Assembly: GCA_963682055.1 (NCBI GenBank)
Contig: OY821742.1
Coordinates: 805,316-869,315 of the forward strand
Reading direction: 5' to 3'
DNA from: Primula veris
Taxonomy: Eukaryota > Streptophyta > Magnoliopsida > Ericales > Primulaceae
Length of the DNA stretch: 64,000 bases
This document shows positions 36,196 to 48,740 of this stretch, piece by piece. The notes under the pieces were generated by a model, which was not told the DNA's origin, made no database searches, and worked only from the letters and a program-made list of their open reading frames with translations. The translations under genes were made by a program, and so were the position numbers. Within the stretch, counting starts at the first letter, position 1; the number at the start of each line of letters is the position of its first letter.

Positions 36196-36825
36196 GTGCA
36201 AATCAACCCAAGACGTTCAACGATTTTAACGTGAAATGCAGCTATTTATTCGACTAAATATGTGTCTTGGGCCTCTTGGGATTTGTTTTGTTTAGTGGAT
36301 TTACCTATTGCCTAAACCCATTGTGAAAATTACAATGCATTTACATTTGGAGTTCAAAGTATGGGGGCAGTTTATACCGTAGGGACAGTTGTAACAGTAC
36401 AATCGACCCCACTAAGATCTCTATTAATGAAAAAAAATCATTTATTAAACAACATGTTAACCGATACATCGATGTGAGACAATATAATAACTCAACACTA
36501 TTATATTAATTGTGGCCCAATATTTCAAAGACTCAACGAGTGAATATATTTAAATAGATGGAGGTGAGCGTCAACTTCGACGACACGCCCTGATATCAAG
36601 TAAGGGTTCATCCAATCTCACTAAAATGTCCCGATCATATAGGATGAAGAGAAACTCATTTATAGACCACAAATTTAATCGATATGTTAACAATTTAGGA
36701 CAACATAACTCTAATAGCATTCCACTCCCAGCACATATTTTTCTATTATAACAAGTTAATTTCTTACAAATCCACATACTAAAACACTCTATAAGCACAT
36801 AGTATATCTAATTGAATATATATTT
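36196..36825. other. Convergent spacer between genes F and G
   Basis: No gene is seen. 36310-36375 resembles gene A's 3' flank at 6320-6375. 36690-36825 is repeated almost exactly at 41785-41912 in front of gene H, marking the G/H duplication. Confidence 0.6.
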
Positions 36826-38398
36826 TTACTCACATTCAACAATAACATCTAATGATTGGGTGTATGATGATGATGATTCACCCATAAATGATTCCATTAT
36901 TGATGGTTGTTTTGCTGCAAATGAGTTTGGTGGCACAACCAAAGCACTTCCATCACCTTCAAGCATTTGCTCCACCACTTTCATCGAAGGTCTATCCATA
37001 GGACCCCATTGTATACACCATAGACCTACTATCGTTAGCTTTCTTGTTATCTTCTTTGCGTCTTCATCTCCCTCGTCCAACTCGATCCCTAGCTCTTCTC
37101 CATGATCTATTCGACTATAAATCCATTCCGGAAAGTAGACCTCGCTCGTGCTTTTCTCCACGACATTGTTTTTGTTCCTTACCCCTACCATTTCCAACAA
37201 TAACATCCCAAAGCTATACACGTCGGATTTGTAAGACACATGTCCAAAATTGCGTGAAAATACTTCGGGCGCGATGTATCCTACAGTTCCCCTGGCTACA
37301 GTCATCGACACTGCACTCTGATCCTTTGAGCAAAGCTTTGCTAATCCAAAATCGGCTATCTTTGGATGGAAATTTTGGTCCAATAAAATATTATTTGGTT
37401 TAATGTCAAAGTGAAGGATCCGTTGATCACATCCTTGGTGAAGGTACTCGATCCCTTTGGCTACACCAATAGCGATACTTTCGAGCCTCGCCCACCCTAG
37501 GGCTTGCTTGTCCTTATCGCATGAGATGTATTTGTCAAGAGAATGGTTTGGTAAAAACTCGTAAACCAGAGCTCTTTTGAACCCATCGGAACAGAAACCT
37601 ACTAAACGTACAACATTTATGTGGTGAATTCGACCTATTGTTTTCACCTCGTTGATGAAGTCGTCGCCATTTGCCTTAACGTTGTTTAGTATTTTCACCG
37701 CAACATAGACTTTGTTGGAGAGTTTTCCTTTGTAAACTGTTCCGTAACCCCCCTGGCCAATCTTGTATTTGAACTTTGAGGTGATTTTTCTGATATCGGC
37801 ATAGGTGTATCGGGCCTGCTTGAAAGCTCTATAATCTATCAAAAACTTCTCAATTTTTTTCTCATCGTCTTTCTTATTTTTTATTGTCATGATAATACAG
37901 TAAGCAGCAATGATGATTGCGATAAGAAGGAACAAGCCGCGTAGCAGATCTGCAATAGAAATCATCATATAAATGTAAGGTTCTCTTTTGATAAAAGTCC
38001 TAAATGTTCATTGATGGTCATGTGCAATGTTTGTAAGTATTGCCAAACAAAATGATAATTTTTTAATATCTTTGCACCTGTGGTATGTGATGTTGGGATG
38101 CCGGTGTATATGAAATTATTATCAGGTACAGACCAACTCAGTGTTAGCTTAAAAGGTTTGTAAAGTATCTCAGATGGAATGGAATAGGTGGTATACATCT
38201 TCTTGCAAGACCCATATCGTAATCCATATAGATTCGAACTGATCGCGTACACGTTGCCCCTTCCGAAGCATGTTGATGAAAGGGGCTCATAATCTGCCAT
38301 ATTAATTATGTCGCAACTGAAAAAGCTTATACTTGGATAAACATATCTACTTGATTCTATTGTGTAGGGGGTGTTCGGCAAGTCGAGACTTGCGAAGT
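36826..38398 (-). pseudogene. A-type receptor kinase truncated at its 5' end (gene G)
   Basis: The TM/kinase exon 37949..36826 (1,124 nt) is intact and the same length as in genes A and H. It differs from gene H by only about nine residues and keeps GQGGYG, HFDIKPNN and DFG. The preceding exon 2 is open from its donor (38078) back to about 38398, reading PNTPYTIESSRYVYPSISFF to SCKKMYTTYSI to GIPTSHTT. There homology stops abruptly after 'gcgaag', where palindromic satellite begins. The first 25 or so codons of exon 2, the acceptor and the signal-peptide exon are missing. Without a replacement start and signal peptide it should not make a normal receptor, though a kinase-only product cannot be excluded. 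Confidence 0.82.
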
Positions 38399-39945
38399 AT
38401 TTTAAGTCATTTTAAAAACAGTATGAACCATTTTAAGTCATTTTAAAAACAGTATGAACTGTTTTTTTTTTAAAACAGTCCGGACTGTTTTTTTTTTAAA
38501 CAGTCCGGACTGTTTTTTTTTTAAACAGTCCGGACTGTTTTTTTTTTAAACAGTCCGGACTGTTTTTTTGTTAAACAGTCCGGACTGTTTTTTTTTTAAA
38601 ACAGTCCGGACTGTTTTTTTTTAAAAACAGTCCGCACTGTTTTTTTTTAAAACAGTCCGCACTGTTTTTTTTTAAAACAGTCCGGACTGTTTTAAAATCC
38701 GCACTGTTTTTTTTTAAAAACAGTCCGAACTTTTTTTTTTTTTAAAACAGTCCGAACTGTTTTTTTTTTAAACAGTCCGAACTGTTTTTTTTTAAAAACA
38801 GTTCCGAACTGTTTTTTTTTTAAACAGTCCGAACTGTTTTTTTTTTAAACAGTCCGGACTGTTTTTTTTTAAAAACAGTCCGGACTGTTTTTTTTTTAAA
38901 ACAGTCCGGACTGTTTTTTTTTAAAAACAGTCCGCACTGTTTTTTTTTAAAACAGTCCGGACTGTTTTAAAATCCGCACTGTTTTTTTTTTAAAAACAGT
39001 CCGAACTTTTTTTTTTTTTAAAACAGTCCGAACTGTTTTTTTTTAAAAACAGTTCCGAACTGTTTTTTTTTTAAACAGTCCGAACTGTTTTTTTTTTAAA
39101 CAGTCCGAACTGTTTTTTTTTAAAAACAGTCCGAACTGTTTTTTTTTAAAACAGTCCGAACTGTTTTTTTTTTAAAACAGTCCGAACTGTTTTTTTTTAA
39201 AACAGTCCGAACTTTTTTTTTAAAAAACAGTCTGAACTGTTTTTTTTTAAAACAGTCTGAACTTTTTTTTAAAAAAACAGTCTGAACTTTTTTTTAAAAA
39301 AACAGTCTGAACTGTTTTTTTTTAAAAACAGTCTGAACTTTTTTTAAGTCATTTTAAAAACAGTCTGAACTATTTTAAAAACAGTCTGAACTATTTTAAA
39401 AACAGTTTGAACTGTTTTTTTTTTTAAACAGTCCGAACTGTTTTTTTTTTAAAACAGTCCGGACTGTTTTTTCTGTAAAACAGTCCGGACTGTTTTTTTT
39501 TTAAAATAGTCCGGACTGTTTTTTTTAAAAACAGTCACTGTTTTTTTTTTAAAACAGTCCGGACTGTTTTTTTTTTAAAACAGTCCGGACTGTTTTTTTT
39601 TAAAACAGTGCGAACTGTTTTTTTTTAAACAGTCCGAACTGTTTTTTTTTTAAAACAATCCGAACTGTTTTTTTTTTAAAACAGTCCGAACTGTTTTTAA
39701 ATTTTTTTTTTAAAACAGTCCGAACTGTTTTTTTTTTTAAAACAGTCCGAACTGTTTTTTTTAAAACAGTCTGAACTGTTTTTTTTAAAAAACAGTCTGA
39801 ACTTTTTTTTTAAAAAACAGTCTGAACTGTTTTTTTTTAAAACAGTCTGAACTTTTTTTTTTTAAAACAGTCTGAACTATTTTTAAGTCATTTTAAAAAC
39901 AGTCAGAACTATTTTAAAAACAGTCTGAACTGTGTTTTTTTTTTT
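38399..39945. repeat. Palindromic T-rich satellite (about 25-bp unit)
   Basis: Roughly 60 tandem copies of AAACAGTCCGGACTGTTT plus a run of 5-10 T. The core is a perfect 18-bp palindrome. The centre varies in blocks: CCGGAC, CCGCAC, CCGAAC, CTGAAC. A higher-order segment with 'ttttaaaatccgcactg' and 'acagttccgaactg' occurs at 38686-38815 and again at 38955-39062. The edges carry 'ttttaagtcattttaaaaac'. It replaces the 5' half of gene G. Confidence 0.9.
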
Positions 39946-41239
39946 TTGCGTTTTCGGATTTTTGTTAATTTTAGATTTTTGTTGATTTTTTGGGATTTTT
40001 TTTTTATTTTTTGAGATTTTTAAAAAAAAAATCGTGTTTTTTCGGGGTTTTGCCTCTTTTATTTTTTTTTTTTTTTTTCATATATTTTTTTTTTTTCATT
40101 TTTGCATTTTTATTTTCTGGAATTTTTTTATTTTTTCTGATTTTTTTTATTTTTATTTGTTAATTAGGGGAAATAGACCAATCCTTAATTAGTTTCATAA
40201 ATAATGGACCAATCCTTAAATGAATTTTATAGCCGGACCAATTCTTAAATACTTTTATTTTCGTGGACCAATCCTTAATTTTCTCTAATATATAGTTGAG
40301 CGGTGGCGTCGCATCTCTCTCTCTCTATTGAGATTGAGATTTGAGATATATCTTGTATAGTTCTTAGTGTTTGTAACTAGACTAAATCTTTTACAATCTA
40401 TTTTGCTTTCAAAATTTTAAATGTTTACCAATTGGCCCATGTATATATCCAATACTAACAACAAAAACCCAATAAAAATCACCAATTTACACTAACTTCC
40501 AAATATAGTTTCATACCTAAAACTAGATTTCATTTGATATCAAAATCAATAAAAATAATTATTATACCTACTACATACATTACATATAGTCTAAAAAAAT
40601 CACGAATATAAAGAAATAACAATATGGGTGTAAACGGTCCGGATTTTAACGGATTATCCTCAAATCTAATGCAATCCAATAAGAACATATCGAATATTTC
40701 TTTTGAATCTGAATCAAACCACTCGTAGTTGCAATCCAAACCAACATATCAATTTGGTTTGGTGGGGATTTGCAGACTCGATAATTTGGATCGGATTTGG
40801 ACAGTGCTCGGATTTATGAAATAAGTGATCCCAACATCAAATCAAAACATCTTAAAAAAATTCTTAAACGAAAAAAAAAGCCCAATTAGTCACTTCCAAA
40901 ATTTCAATTAAATTTAATCTAAGACAAGAAATTACTTAAATTGCCACCGATATATTTTGTACAACTCCAAATTTTATTGTACATGTTGTGTAATTAATTA
41001 TCAAATATTTGATGTAAAAAGAAAAAGAAAAAGGAGACCTATATATTAATAAGATTTGATACTTTGTTAAATATAGGTAAAGAAATATCTTTCAAGCCTT
41101 ACTATGGATTATTGCTTATTGAAAATTTATTGTATGAAAAAATCTACTAGTAATATATCACAATTTTAACTCCAATAAATTTATGTTCCTAAAACCTGAT
41201 ACAAGTCCGTTGATATTTGTAATTGAAAATAAACATTTA
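39946..41239. other. T-rich and AT-rich spacer with a short 30-bp repeat
   Basis: 39946-40160 is almost pure T-rich sequence. Four copies of 'gaccaatccttaa' occur at about 40176, 40207, 40236 and 40266, with 30-bp spacing, then a CT run near 40315. 'gggtgtaaacggtccgg' at about 40626 looks like the end of a decayed hAT-type MITE. No ORF was recognised. Confidence 0.5.
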
Positions 41240-41506
41240 ATTATAGTAACATATTTTTATGTTGCTAATTTTATGGAGAGGCCATATTGTTTGTAGTTTT
41301 GTTGCTGATTTTACCGGAAAAAGTTGGCAACTTTTTTAGCAACAAATTACGGTATTGCTAAATTTAAGTTGCTAAAAAGTTGGTGTTTTTGTTGCTAAAT
41401 ATTTCTTACAATTTATGTTGCTGTTTTGTTTGTATTCTGTTGCTAATCAGCAACAGAAATTGGCTCATTATTTTTCGGTATTGTTATCTGTCATATTTCT
41501 TGTAGT
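41240..41506. mobile_element. CACTA-like right terminus
   Basis: It ends TTTCTTGTAGTG (complement CACTACAAGAAA), the usual CACTA end. Inside are repeated subterminal motifs 'gttgctaaa' / 'agcaac' between 41255 and 41460. The flank that follows (ttggtgttaaataaatttga) matches the A-type promoter at 16954, so the element sits in that ancestral sequence. No left end was found. Confidence 0.55.
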
Positions 41507-41912
41507 GTTGGTGTTAAATAAATTTGAATTTGTCTTCATACATCCATCTGCCCTTTATGAACAAGATAATTACTACATAATTTATGCACTCCAGCATTAT
41601 AAATTTAACATTTTTTTATGTTGGTTCCTTTGTTGACTATTATATTCAAGCGGGTCTTTTTAATTATTCCACTATGGAATAATATGAAACCCTCAAAATC
41701 CATATTGTATAGTTAAATAATATGAAACCCTCAAAATAAACGGAATGGATGCACTAGTGAATAACATTAGCCAATTTAGGACAACATATATAACTCTAAT
41801 AGCATTCCACTCCCAGCACATATTTTTCTACTATAACAAGTTAATTTCTTACAAATCCACATACTAAAACACTATAAGCACATAATATATCTAATTGAAG
41901 GAGTATATATTT
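41507..41912. other. Patchwork junction in front of gene H
   Basis: Successive short pieces match distant places in the window. 41507-41665 matches the A-type promoter (16954-17045). 41668-41730 matches the copia fragment (21993-22010 and 22120-22155, reordered). 41747-41780 matches B-type exon 6 (35850-35881, atggatgcactagtgaataa). 41782-41912 matches gene G's 3' flank (36690-36825). No gene is encoded. Confidence 0.75.
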
Positions 41913-44900
41913 TTACTCACATTCAACAATAACATCTAAGGATTGGGTGTATGATGATGATGATTCACCCATAAATGATTCCATTATTGATGGTTGTTTT
42001 TCTGCAAATGAGTTTGGTGGCACAACCAAAGTACTACCATCACCTTCAAGCATTTGCTCCACCACTTTCATCGAAGGTCTATCCATAGGACCCCATTGTA
42101 TACACCATAGACCTACTATTGTTAGCTTTCTTGCTATCTTCTTTGCGTCTTCATCTCCCTCGTCCAACTCGATCCCTAGCTCTTCTCCATGATCTATTCG
42201 ACTATAAATCCATTCCGGAAAATAAACCTCGCTCGTGCTTTTCTCCACTACGTTCTTTTTGTTCCTCACCCCTACCATTTCCAACAATAACATCCCAAAG
42301 CTATACACGTCGGATTTGTATGACACGTGTCCAAAATTGCGTGAAAAAACTTCCGGCGCGATGTATCCTATCGTCCCTCTAGCCACAGTCATCGACACTG
42401 CACTCTGATCTTTTGAGCAAAGCTTTGCTAGTCCAAAATCAGCTATCTTTGGATGGAAATTTTGGTCCAGCAAAATATTATTTGGTTTAATGTCAAAGTG
42501 AAGGATCCGTTGATCACATCCTTGGTGAAGGTACTCGATCCCTTTGGCTACACCAATAGCGATACTTTCGAGCCTCGCCCACCCTAGAGCTTGCTTGTCC
42601 TTATCGCATGAGATGTATTTGTCAAGAGAATGGTTTGGTAAAAACTCGTAAACAAGAGCTCTTTTGAACCCATCGGAACAGAAACCTACTAAACGTACAA
42701 CATTTATGTGGTGAATTCGGCCTATTGTTTTCACTTCGTTGATGAAGTCGTCGCCATTTCCCTTAACATTGTTGAGTATTTTCACTGCAACGTAGACATT
42801 GTTGGAGAGTTTTCCTTTGTAAACTGTTCCATACCCCCCCTGGCCAATCTTATATTTGAACTTTGAGGTGATTTTTCTGATATCGGCATAGGTGTATCGG
42901 GCCTGCTTGAAAGCTCTATAATCTATCAAAAACTTCTCAATTTTTTTTTCATCGTCTTTCCTATTTTTTATTGTCATGATAATACAGTAAGCAGCAATGA
43001 TGATTGCGATAAGAAGGAACAAGCCGCGTAGCAGATCTGTAATAGAAATCATCATATAAATGTAAGGTTCTCTTTTGATAAAAGTCCTAAATGTTCATTG
43101 ATGGTCATGTGCAATGTTTGTAAGTATTGCCAAACAAAATGATAACTTTTTAATATCTTTGCACCTGTGGTATGTGATGTTGGGATGCCGGTGTATATGA
43201 AACTATTATCAGGTACAGACCAACTCAGAGTTAGCTTAAAAGGTTCGTAAAGTATCTCAGATGGAATGGAATAGTTGGTATACATCTTCTTGCAAGACCC
43301 ACCTTGGAGTCTATATACAGAATCCTCCGAAAAGAACCTGTACACGTTGTCCCTTCCGAAGCATGTTGATGAAAGGGGTTTATAATATGTCACCTTAATC
43401 TTGCAACTGAAAAAGGCTATGCTTGGATTAACATATGATTTTATTGCGTAGGGGGTGTTCGACAGGTTGAGACGTGCGAAGTGTTTGAGCAAACAAGTTG
43501 GATCGTGTATTTGCATAGTCCACTGTTGGTAATCGATATTTTCTACTGTTAGTTTCACCTGTAAATTTAAACTAAAATGAAACTTTAAAAGAAAAAACAT
43601 TCTTTATAAAATAAAAACAAAAATTACTAATATGCAATCTTCAAATCCCCATCTCCCCTTCTCTTAAGTTAATTAGATCTACACATGTTTTATACGGGGT
43701 ATCATGCTGTTTCTGTCTTTCTTGTTCTATTGCAAAATGTTTCATGATGAAGTCTTTTAAAGCAATACACTTTAAAACTTATTTAACGTGACCCAGTATC
43801 TTTTAATTCTTGAACTAGAAATAGAAAGAAAAATATAGTATATATTAACTTTGTATCTTATCTAATTGTAACGACTCAGTCATCCGACCAAACTGTTATC
43901 ATCTGCTTTTTATCATTAATATTATCTGTTTTGGCCAAATTTCGAGATGATAAGAAAGATGATATATACTCTTCCACTCTTCCCCACAACAAACTCGTCG
44001 GGCACGCCGTCCTTCCGGAGTTCACTTACTCCTGTTACTCCCGACATCGGCTAGATAGCGGTTCTGATACCAATTGTAACGACTCAGTCCTCCGATAGAA
44101 ACGACACAATCTGATTTATACCACTAATACTGTCTGCTTTGATCCAATTTCATACTGACTTCTTGGGTCGCACGGTTTTAAAACATTTTGGTGATAAGAA
44201 GTAGATACTCATAGCCAGGGATGACAATTGGGCCGGATCATTCAAAACCCGATCCGACCCAACCCATGTACAAAGTTGAACTTTTATCCATTTGACCCGA
44301 CCGACTCATTTGACCCGTTTTTTATAACCTTTTATTTCCTTTTGAAAAATAAATCTCATAAATGTCTAAATTTGGAAGAGAATTTGTTAAAAATCCATAT
44401 GATAAAGTAAAAATCATTTGATTTATAAAGATAATATATAAATCCTAATGTGATATTAAATACCCTTTCATATTAATTTAGTGATTTAAATTTTGCAATC
44501 TTATTTTTGACATTTACATGTTTATTGAATTAATTTGGTATCGTTAATTTCGTCAATTAAAACATTAATATATGTAAAAATGTAATATAAATGTATATGA
44601 TTGATATGATATTTGTTTCCCGTAAATTGTTCTAAAAATAATGACGATAATGTATCACTAAAGTCATTAATTACATATTAACATTTAACATAAATATAAT
44701 TAATTAATGTATACAATATTTATTTAGAAAATCACTTAAACGTATGTATATGTATTACATACCATTACTACAGGAGAAACATAGAAATTAATATATAGCA
44801 AGGAGAGAGAGGAAAGAGAGAAATGATAGAGTATTAAGTTGTCTAAATTTGCACTTTTATCCAATTTGACCCGATCATACCCGACCCAAATAAATTTGCA

Positions 44901-46124
44901 CTTTTACCCGACCCGCGACGGGTCGGGTCAAAACCCGAAAAATTGTCATCCCTACTCATATCTTATATACCATTAGCTACTCATATATCTACGTAGTGAG
45001 TGATAGATTTCTTTCTCACCACGGTATTTTTCTACGAAAATCCGGCTTTTTACAGTACTTAGAGATCTATTGTGTTCATAAAAAAAAAGCATAACATTCA
45101 ACATCAATTATAGCATACACTATATAAAAATATCGAGATAGCAACCGACACGGTTAGAGTCAAGTGTCACTAAAAGATGCATGCTGATATCCCAACATTT
45201 TATTGTAGGTTGAATACTGTTGCTAGCAGTGAAGACGAAGTTGATGAGTATTTAATGGCCCCATCGAGGGGAGTATATAGGGTTCTGAACCCGCTTCCCT
45301 CGCTGAGGACCTTATCAGCGAGATAACCTCTAAAAGATACTCATATATTTAGATAAGCAATCAGATATCACATGAAGGAAAGAAAACACCAAATCTATAC
45401 AGACATATCTTATAAAAATCAGATCAAACTTTTAAAGATATATTTGTTAAACACAAAAGAAAGTATATCCCTCAGCGAGACTAGAAAATAGGCGAGTAGC
45501 CCACGTCAGGGCATCGTCGTCAGGTGATATTCGACTATCTGAAGGGATAAATCTACGAGAACAACGCATTCGAAAGCTAATAAAAGAGACATGGTCCACA
45601 TAATAGCTCCACTCGTTAGCGAGCAGAATTTACGTCACCCATTCGTGATAGGCAAGTCGGTGGAAAGATACATGATATATAGTAGAATATATCTCAATAT
45701 GACATTAGCGATACACGAAGATATAAAGAAGATATGATTGGTAATATCATACCAATCATGAAAGATACGCCCTACATCGTCTCCACTACTTATATAAGGG
45801 GCTCATAATCCAAGAAAAAGATCATGAACTCAGACATATACTTAATTATCGGTTATTATTAACCCTACTTACATTCAACACACTTTATACTTATTATCTA
45901 AACCCTAGAGATTTAACGTTCTCACAGCTCCATCCGGCGAAAAAGGTTAAACGGTGGTCAAAAGAACAAGTTTCCCTTGATCTTAGCTGTTCATGCGCAG
46001 GTTATAAAGAATTATCAAGAAGTCCGGACCACGCCCTAGAAATGAGATTTTTTATTGGCTCAGAGCCTGTGAGTGAAATTCACACACTAGACTTAAGATT
46101 TAAGATCCATCTTTAAAATAAAAC

Positions 46125-46168
<44 letters not shown>

Positions 46169-46493
46169 ATATATTAATGAATCAACATTTCAGAATACCA
46201 TGCTTAAATCATTTCTCCTATCAAGACACCAAAATATCAGTATAACATTAAGTCAACTTTACCGAGTTTGGGAGCTCAATAACGGTGGTGTGATTGTCCG
46301 AACAAGCGAGCATGAAAGCTGAAGAGTATGCACATGGCTTTAGAAGAGAGAACGGGAATTGGATGATGGGATTGCCATTGCTAGGCGAGCAAGCTTTTGG
46401 CTGTTGTAAGCAAAGCTCCGATACCTTTTTGGCCGAGATGAGGGAGAACATGAGAGAGAGTGTGAAGGCTGCCATGACAGTGGCCATTGCCAT
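41913..46493 (-). CDS. LRK10L-type receptor-like kinase, A-type (gene H), intact
   Basis: Three exons, 46493..46263, 43558..43165 and 43036..41913, give 582 aa with matching phases (0 and 1). The signal peptide (MAMATVMAAFTLSLMFSLIS) is followed by the Cys-rich segment SELCLQQPKACSPSNGNPII and the second ectodomain from VKLTVENIDYQQ. TM helix is about 211-232. The kinase has GQGGYG, VAVK, HFDIKPNN and DFG, so it is non-RD and carries its key residues. Exon 3 is the same length as in genes A and G (1,124 nt). Intron 1 has grown to 2.7 kb by insertion of a TRIM with a nested MITE and other repeats. Whether such an intron is spliced efficiently is unknown. It is otherwise intact and probably a membrane receptor like gene A. 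Confidence 0.85.
43867..45054 (-). mobile_element. TRIM-like element in gene H intron 1 (5' LTR split by a MITE)
   Basis: On the minus strand the 5' LTR starts TGTAAAAAGCCGG at 45054 and ends GTCGTTACA at 44075. It is about 233 bp once the inserted MITE and its target duplication are removed. Next comes a tRNA-Met-type binding site (TTGGTATCAGAACC) and a roughly 90-bp interior with 'ggaaggacggcgtgcccgac'. A purine run (GGGGAAGAG) leads to a 3' LTR truncated to about 110 bp, ending at 43867. LTR and interior match the TRIM at 49.6 kb. No target duplication is visible. Confidence 0.8.
44216..44954. mobile_element. hAT-type MITE nested in the TRIM LTR
   Basis: Ends CAGGGATGACAATT and AATTGTCATCCCTA are inverted repeats, extended inward by 'cccgacc'-rich motifs. 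The 8-bp flanks are ctcatagc (44208-44215) and ctcatatc (44955-44962), one mismatch apart, as expected for hAT. Length is about 739 bp. There is no credible ORF. Confidence 0.8.
45060..46110. mobile_element. Possible solo or partial LTR in gene H intron 1
   Basis: This block is less AT-rich than its surroundings. It has a good TATA box (cttatataagg, about 45789-45799), with transcribed-leader-like sequence after it and 'ccggcgaaaaaggttaaacg' further on. It resembles a Ty3-type LTR region, but I could not fix terminal TG/CA ends, a primer site or a target duplication. Confidence 0.3.
46129..46160. repeat. (TA)n microsatellite
   Basis: About 15 TA dinucleotides lie in gene H intron 1, roughly 100 bp from the exon 1 donor. 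Confidence 0.9.
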
Positions 46494-47130
46494 TAGTTTC
46501 TATCTGATTTTCTCTTCCCCAACTTCTTATTATATTGTTGAACTTTAGACTTGTCATTTTGTAATACAAGTAATAGTGGACTATGGTATATATTAAACGA
46601 TTCTCGGCCTTATGAATTATTATCCTTAGGATGTTTTAATCAATTTGGAAATATAAAAATGCATTTGAAATTCATATGTTGCTAAACATGTGTTAAATTT
46701 TTTTAGTACGTATTTACTCAGTATGTAAATGATGCCTAGCCCGGTTCACTGGATTGTTGACCTACCAAGAACTTGCCCGCTATTCATGCGACCCGCTATG
46801 CGAAAATGAATGTGGTATTCAGGATTTTCTCGTCTCGTAGCATTTTTATCATACTTTATTATTTATCTATTCATAATATATAATACAAATGAATTTAACT
46901 TATTTTTTAGATTTTTAACTAACCAAGCTCTTAACGAACATTGTAGTGTTCATGTTCGGTTTATTTACTTAACCATCGTTAATTTCTCTTCATGTTCTAT
47001 TCATTTATTTAATGAGCGAACACGAACAACCATGTTAGAAACTGAACACGATATATTCATGGGTTTGAAGCCCTAGTGTCCTAACCAAAACCCACATATA
47101 AAATAGAACTTATTGAATAGTATCAGACGA
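46494..47130. promoter_or_regulatory. Upstream region of gene H (first copy of a duplicated block)
   Basis: 46495-46570 is the 5' UTR/flank shared with gene A. 46680-47100 recurs at about 49190-50400, where the second copy is interrupted by a TRIM ('aaatgatgcctagcc', 'gagcgaacacgaac', 'cgatatattcatgggtt'). No gene is seen. Confidence 0.6.
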
Positions 47131-48740
47131 TGTGGCGCTTTTCAAGAGAGTTGAAAGAGTAATGTATAATAATCTCATGACGGTTGTGCATATCGATTTA
47201 ACGTTTAAGATGAGTGGTGTTTAAATTTATAAAATGCTAGTGGCACTACTTGTTTCCCATTTGTCTTACATCTTATTTCTTAATATAATTTTATTGATTA
47301 TGAAAAAAAAGGAAAAATTAGCTCGTATATACTGCTATTTATATTGCTTAATATTCTAGAGAAACCACAGTAAATATCATATACGTTTCTTTTAACTTGC
47401 ATATTTAGGTTAACAATTTAATTATATATCAGTATCAACTTCACTATTTTAACATCCTTATCATAACAATCAATTATTTTATTAACATATTCTCTCTCCA
47501 TCATTATTTATAATGAAAGCAAAATCTTTCTCTTCTATATATATCATTATTTAATTTAGTTTATATTTTATACATAGAGTTTATGCTTTCTATATTTAAG
47601 GGAAGTTTGTAAGAAAGTTAATATAGAGATGGTTAATGATTATTGATGCAACATGTTTTTTGTTTTAAATTTCTTGAGGAAACAATGTGATTTTTGCTAT
47701 GTTCATTACTCTAACATTATTCCCAACACCTGTTACAGGACAAAAATACAAATTTTATCTTAATTTCTCTCACGATAATAAAATAAGAAGCGAATAGTGA
47801 AAATATTTTTAATTGTGATTTTCACAAATTGATGCAAGTGGTCTAAATTACATTAATTTTACTCCAAATTCACCCCAATTAATTTAATGGGACCCATGCG
47901 CAATTGACTCAATTCCACATACTTGAGAAGACCCGATGAAAACGATAGTCAACAATAATATAAAAATACTCAATAATATCTAAAACTCAATAAAATAAAA
48001 CATATATAGAGAATCAAAGGGAAACTACGACCATCAAACAACAAATTAAAAGGTTAAACCTCATAATAATACCAATCAAAAGCTAGCATAAAATAACACC
48101 AACGATATTTTAAAGAGTAACAAAGAGCACCAAAAGAAAAACTAGAGTATCGAAAATAAATAAATGATTAGTAAAAGTAAAAGCATCAAGGAAAAAATAA
48201 TAAATTAAGAAAAAGAAAAAAAGCATCAATAAAGAATAGAAATATAGAAAACCAAACTAAATAAAATTAATAACACTAGAGAATATAAATATAGAGAAAA
48301 TCAAATTAAAAGAAATATAAATAAAATGCAATATACACGGTGAGAGAGGGAGTGGAAGAAATGTTGAAAAGTTTTTACTTAGGGATGGGCACGGGATGTA
48401 TTACATTTAGATTGATTTCAATCGTAATCTAATCCGTAAAATAAATTACGGAACGGATTGATGCGAGCTGGTAAAATTTAAATGTCAACCCAACCCAACC
48501 CGTTATAATTAAAAACTCAACTCAACCTGCAAAATAAATTACGGATTGGGGCGGGTTGGGTTGAGATTGATTCTTAAATTTTCATTTTACTCCTTTATTT
48601 TTCATAATTTGCATAATTAACTAAAATTTTAAAATAAATTGAATTTTTCAAAGATAAATATAAATTAAAACCATTCAATATATGTTTAGAAACATTGGCA
48701 TTCACGAATAATTAACAAAACTAAAATATAAGAATTGATC
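47131..48740. other. AT-rich spacer, no gene seen
   Basis: 48383-48580 contains 'agggatgggcacggg' and 'gggcgggttgggttgag', which look like a decayed hAT-type MITE related to the one at 44.2 kb. The rest shows no coding or structural signal. Confidence 0.45.

Noticed and set aside
38399..39945. CRISPR-like array
   Set aside because: The repeats are contiguous and have T-run spacers with no unique sequence. The context is a plant genome, so it is a satellite.
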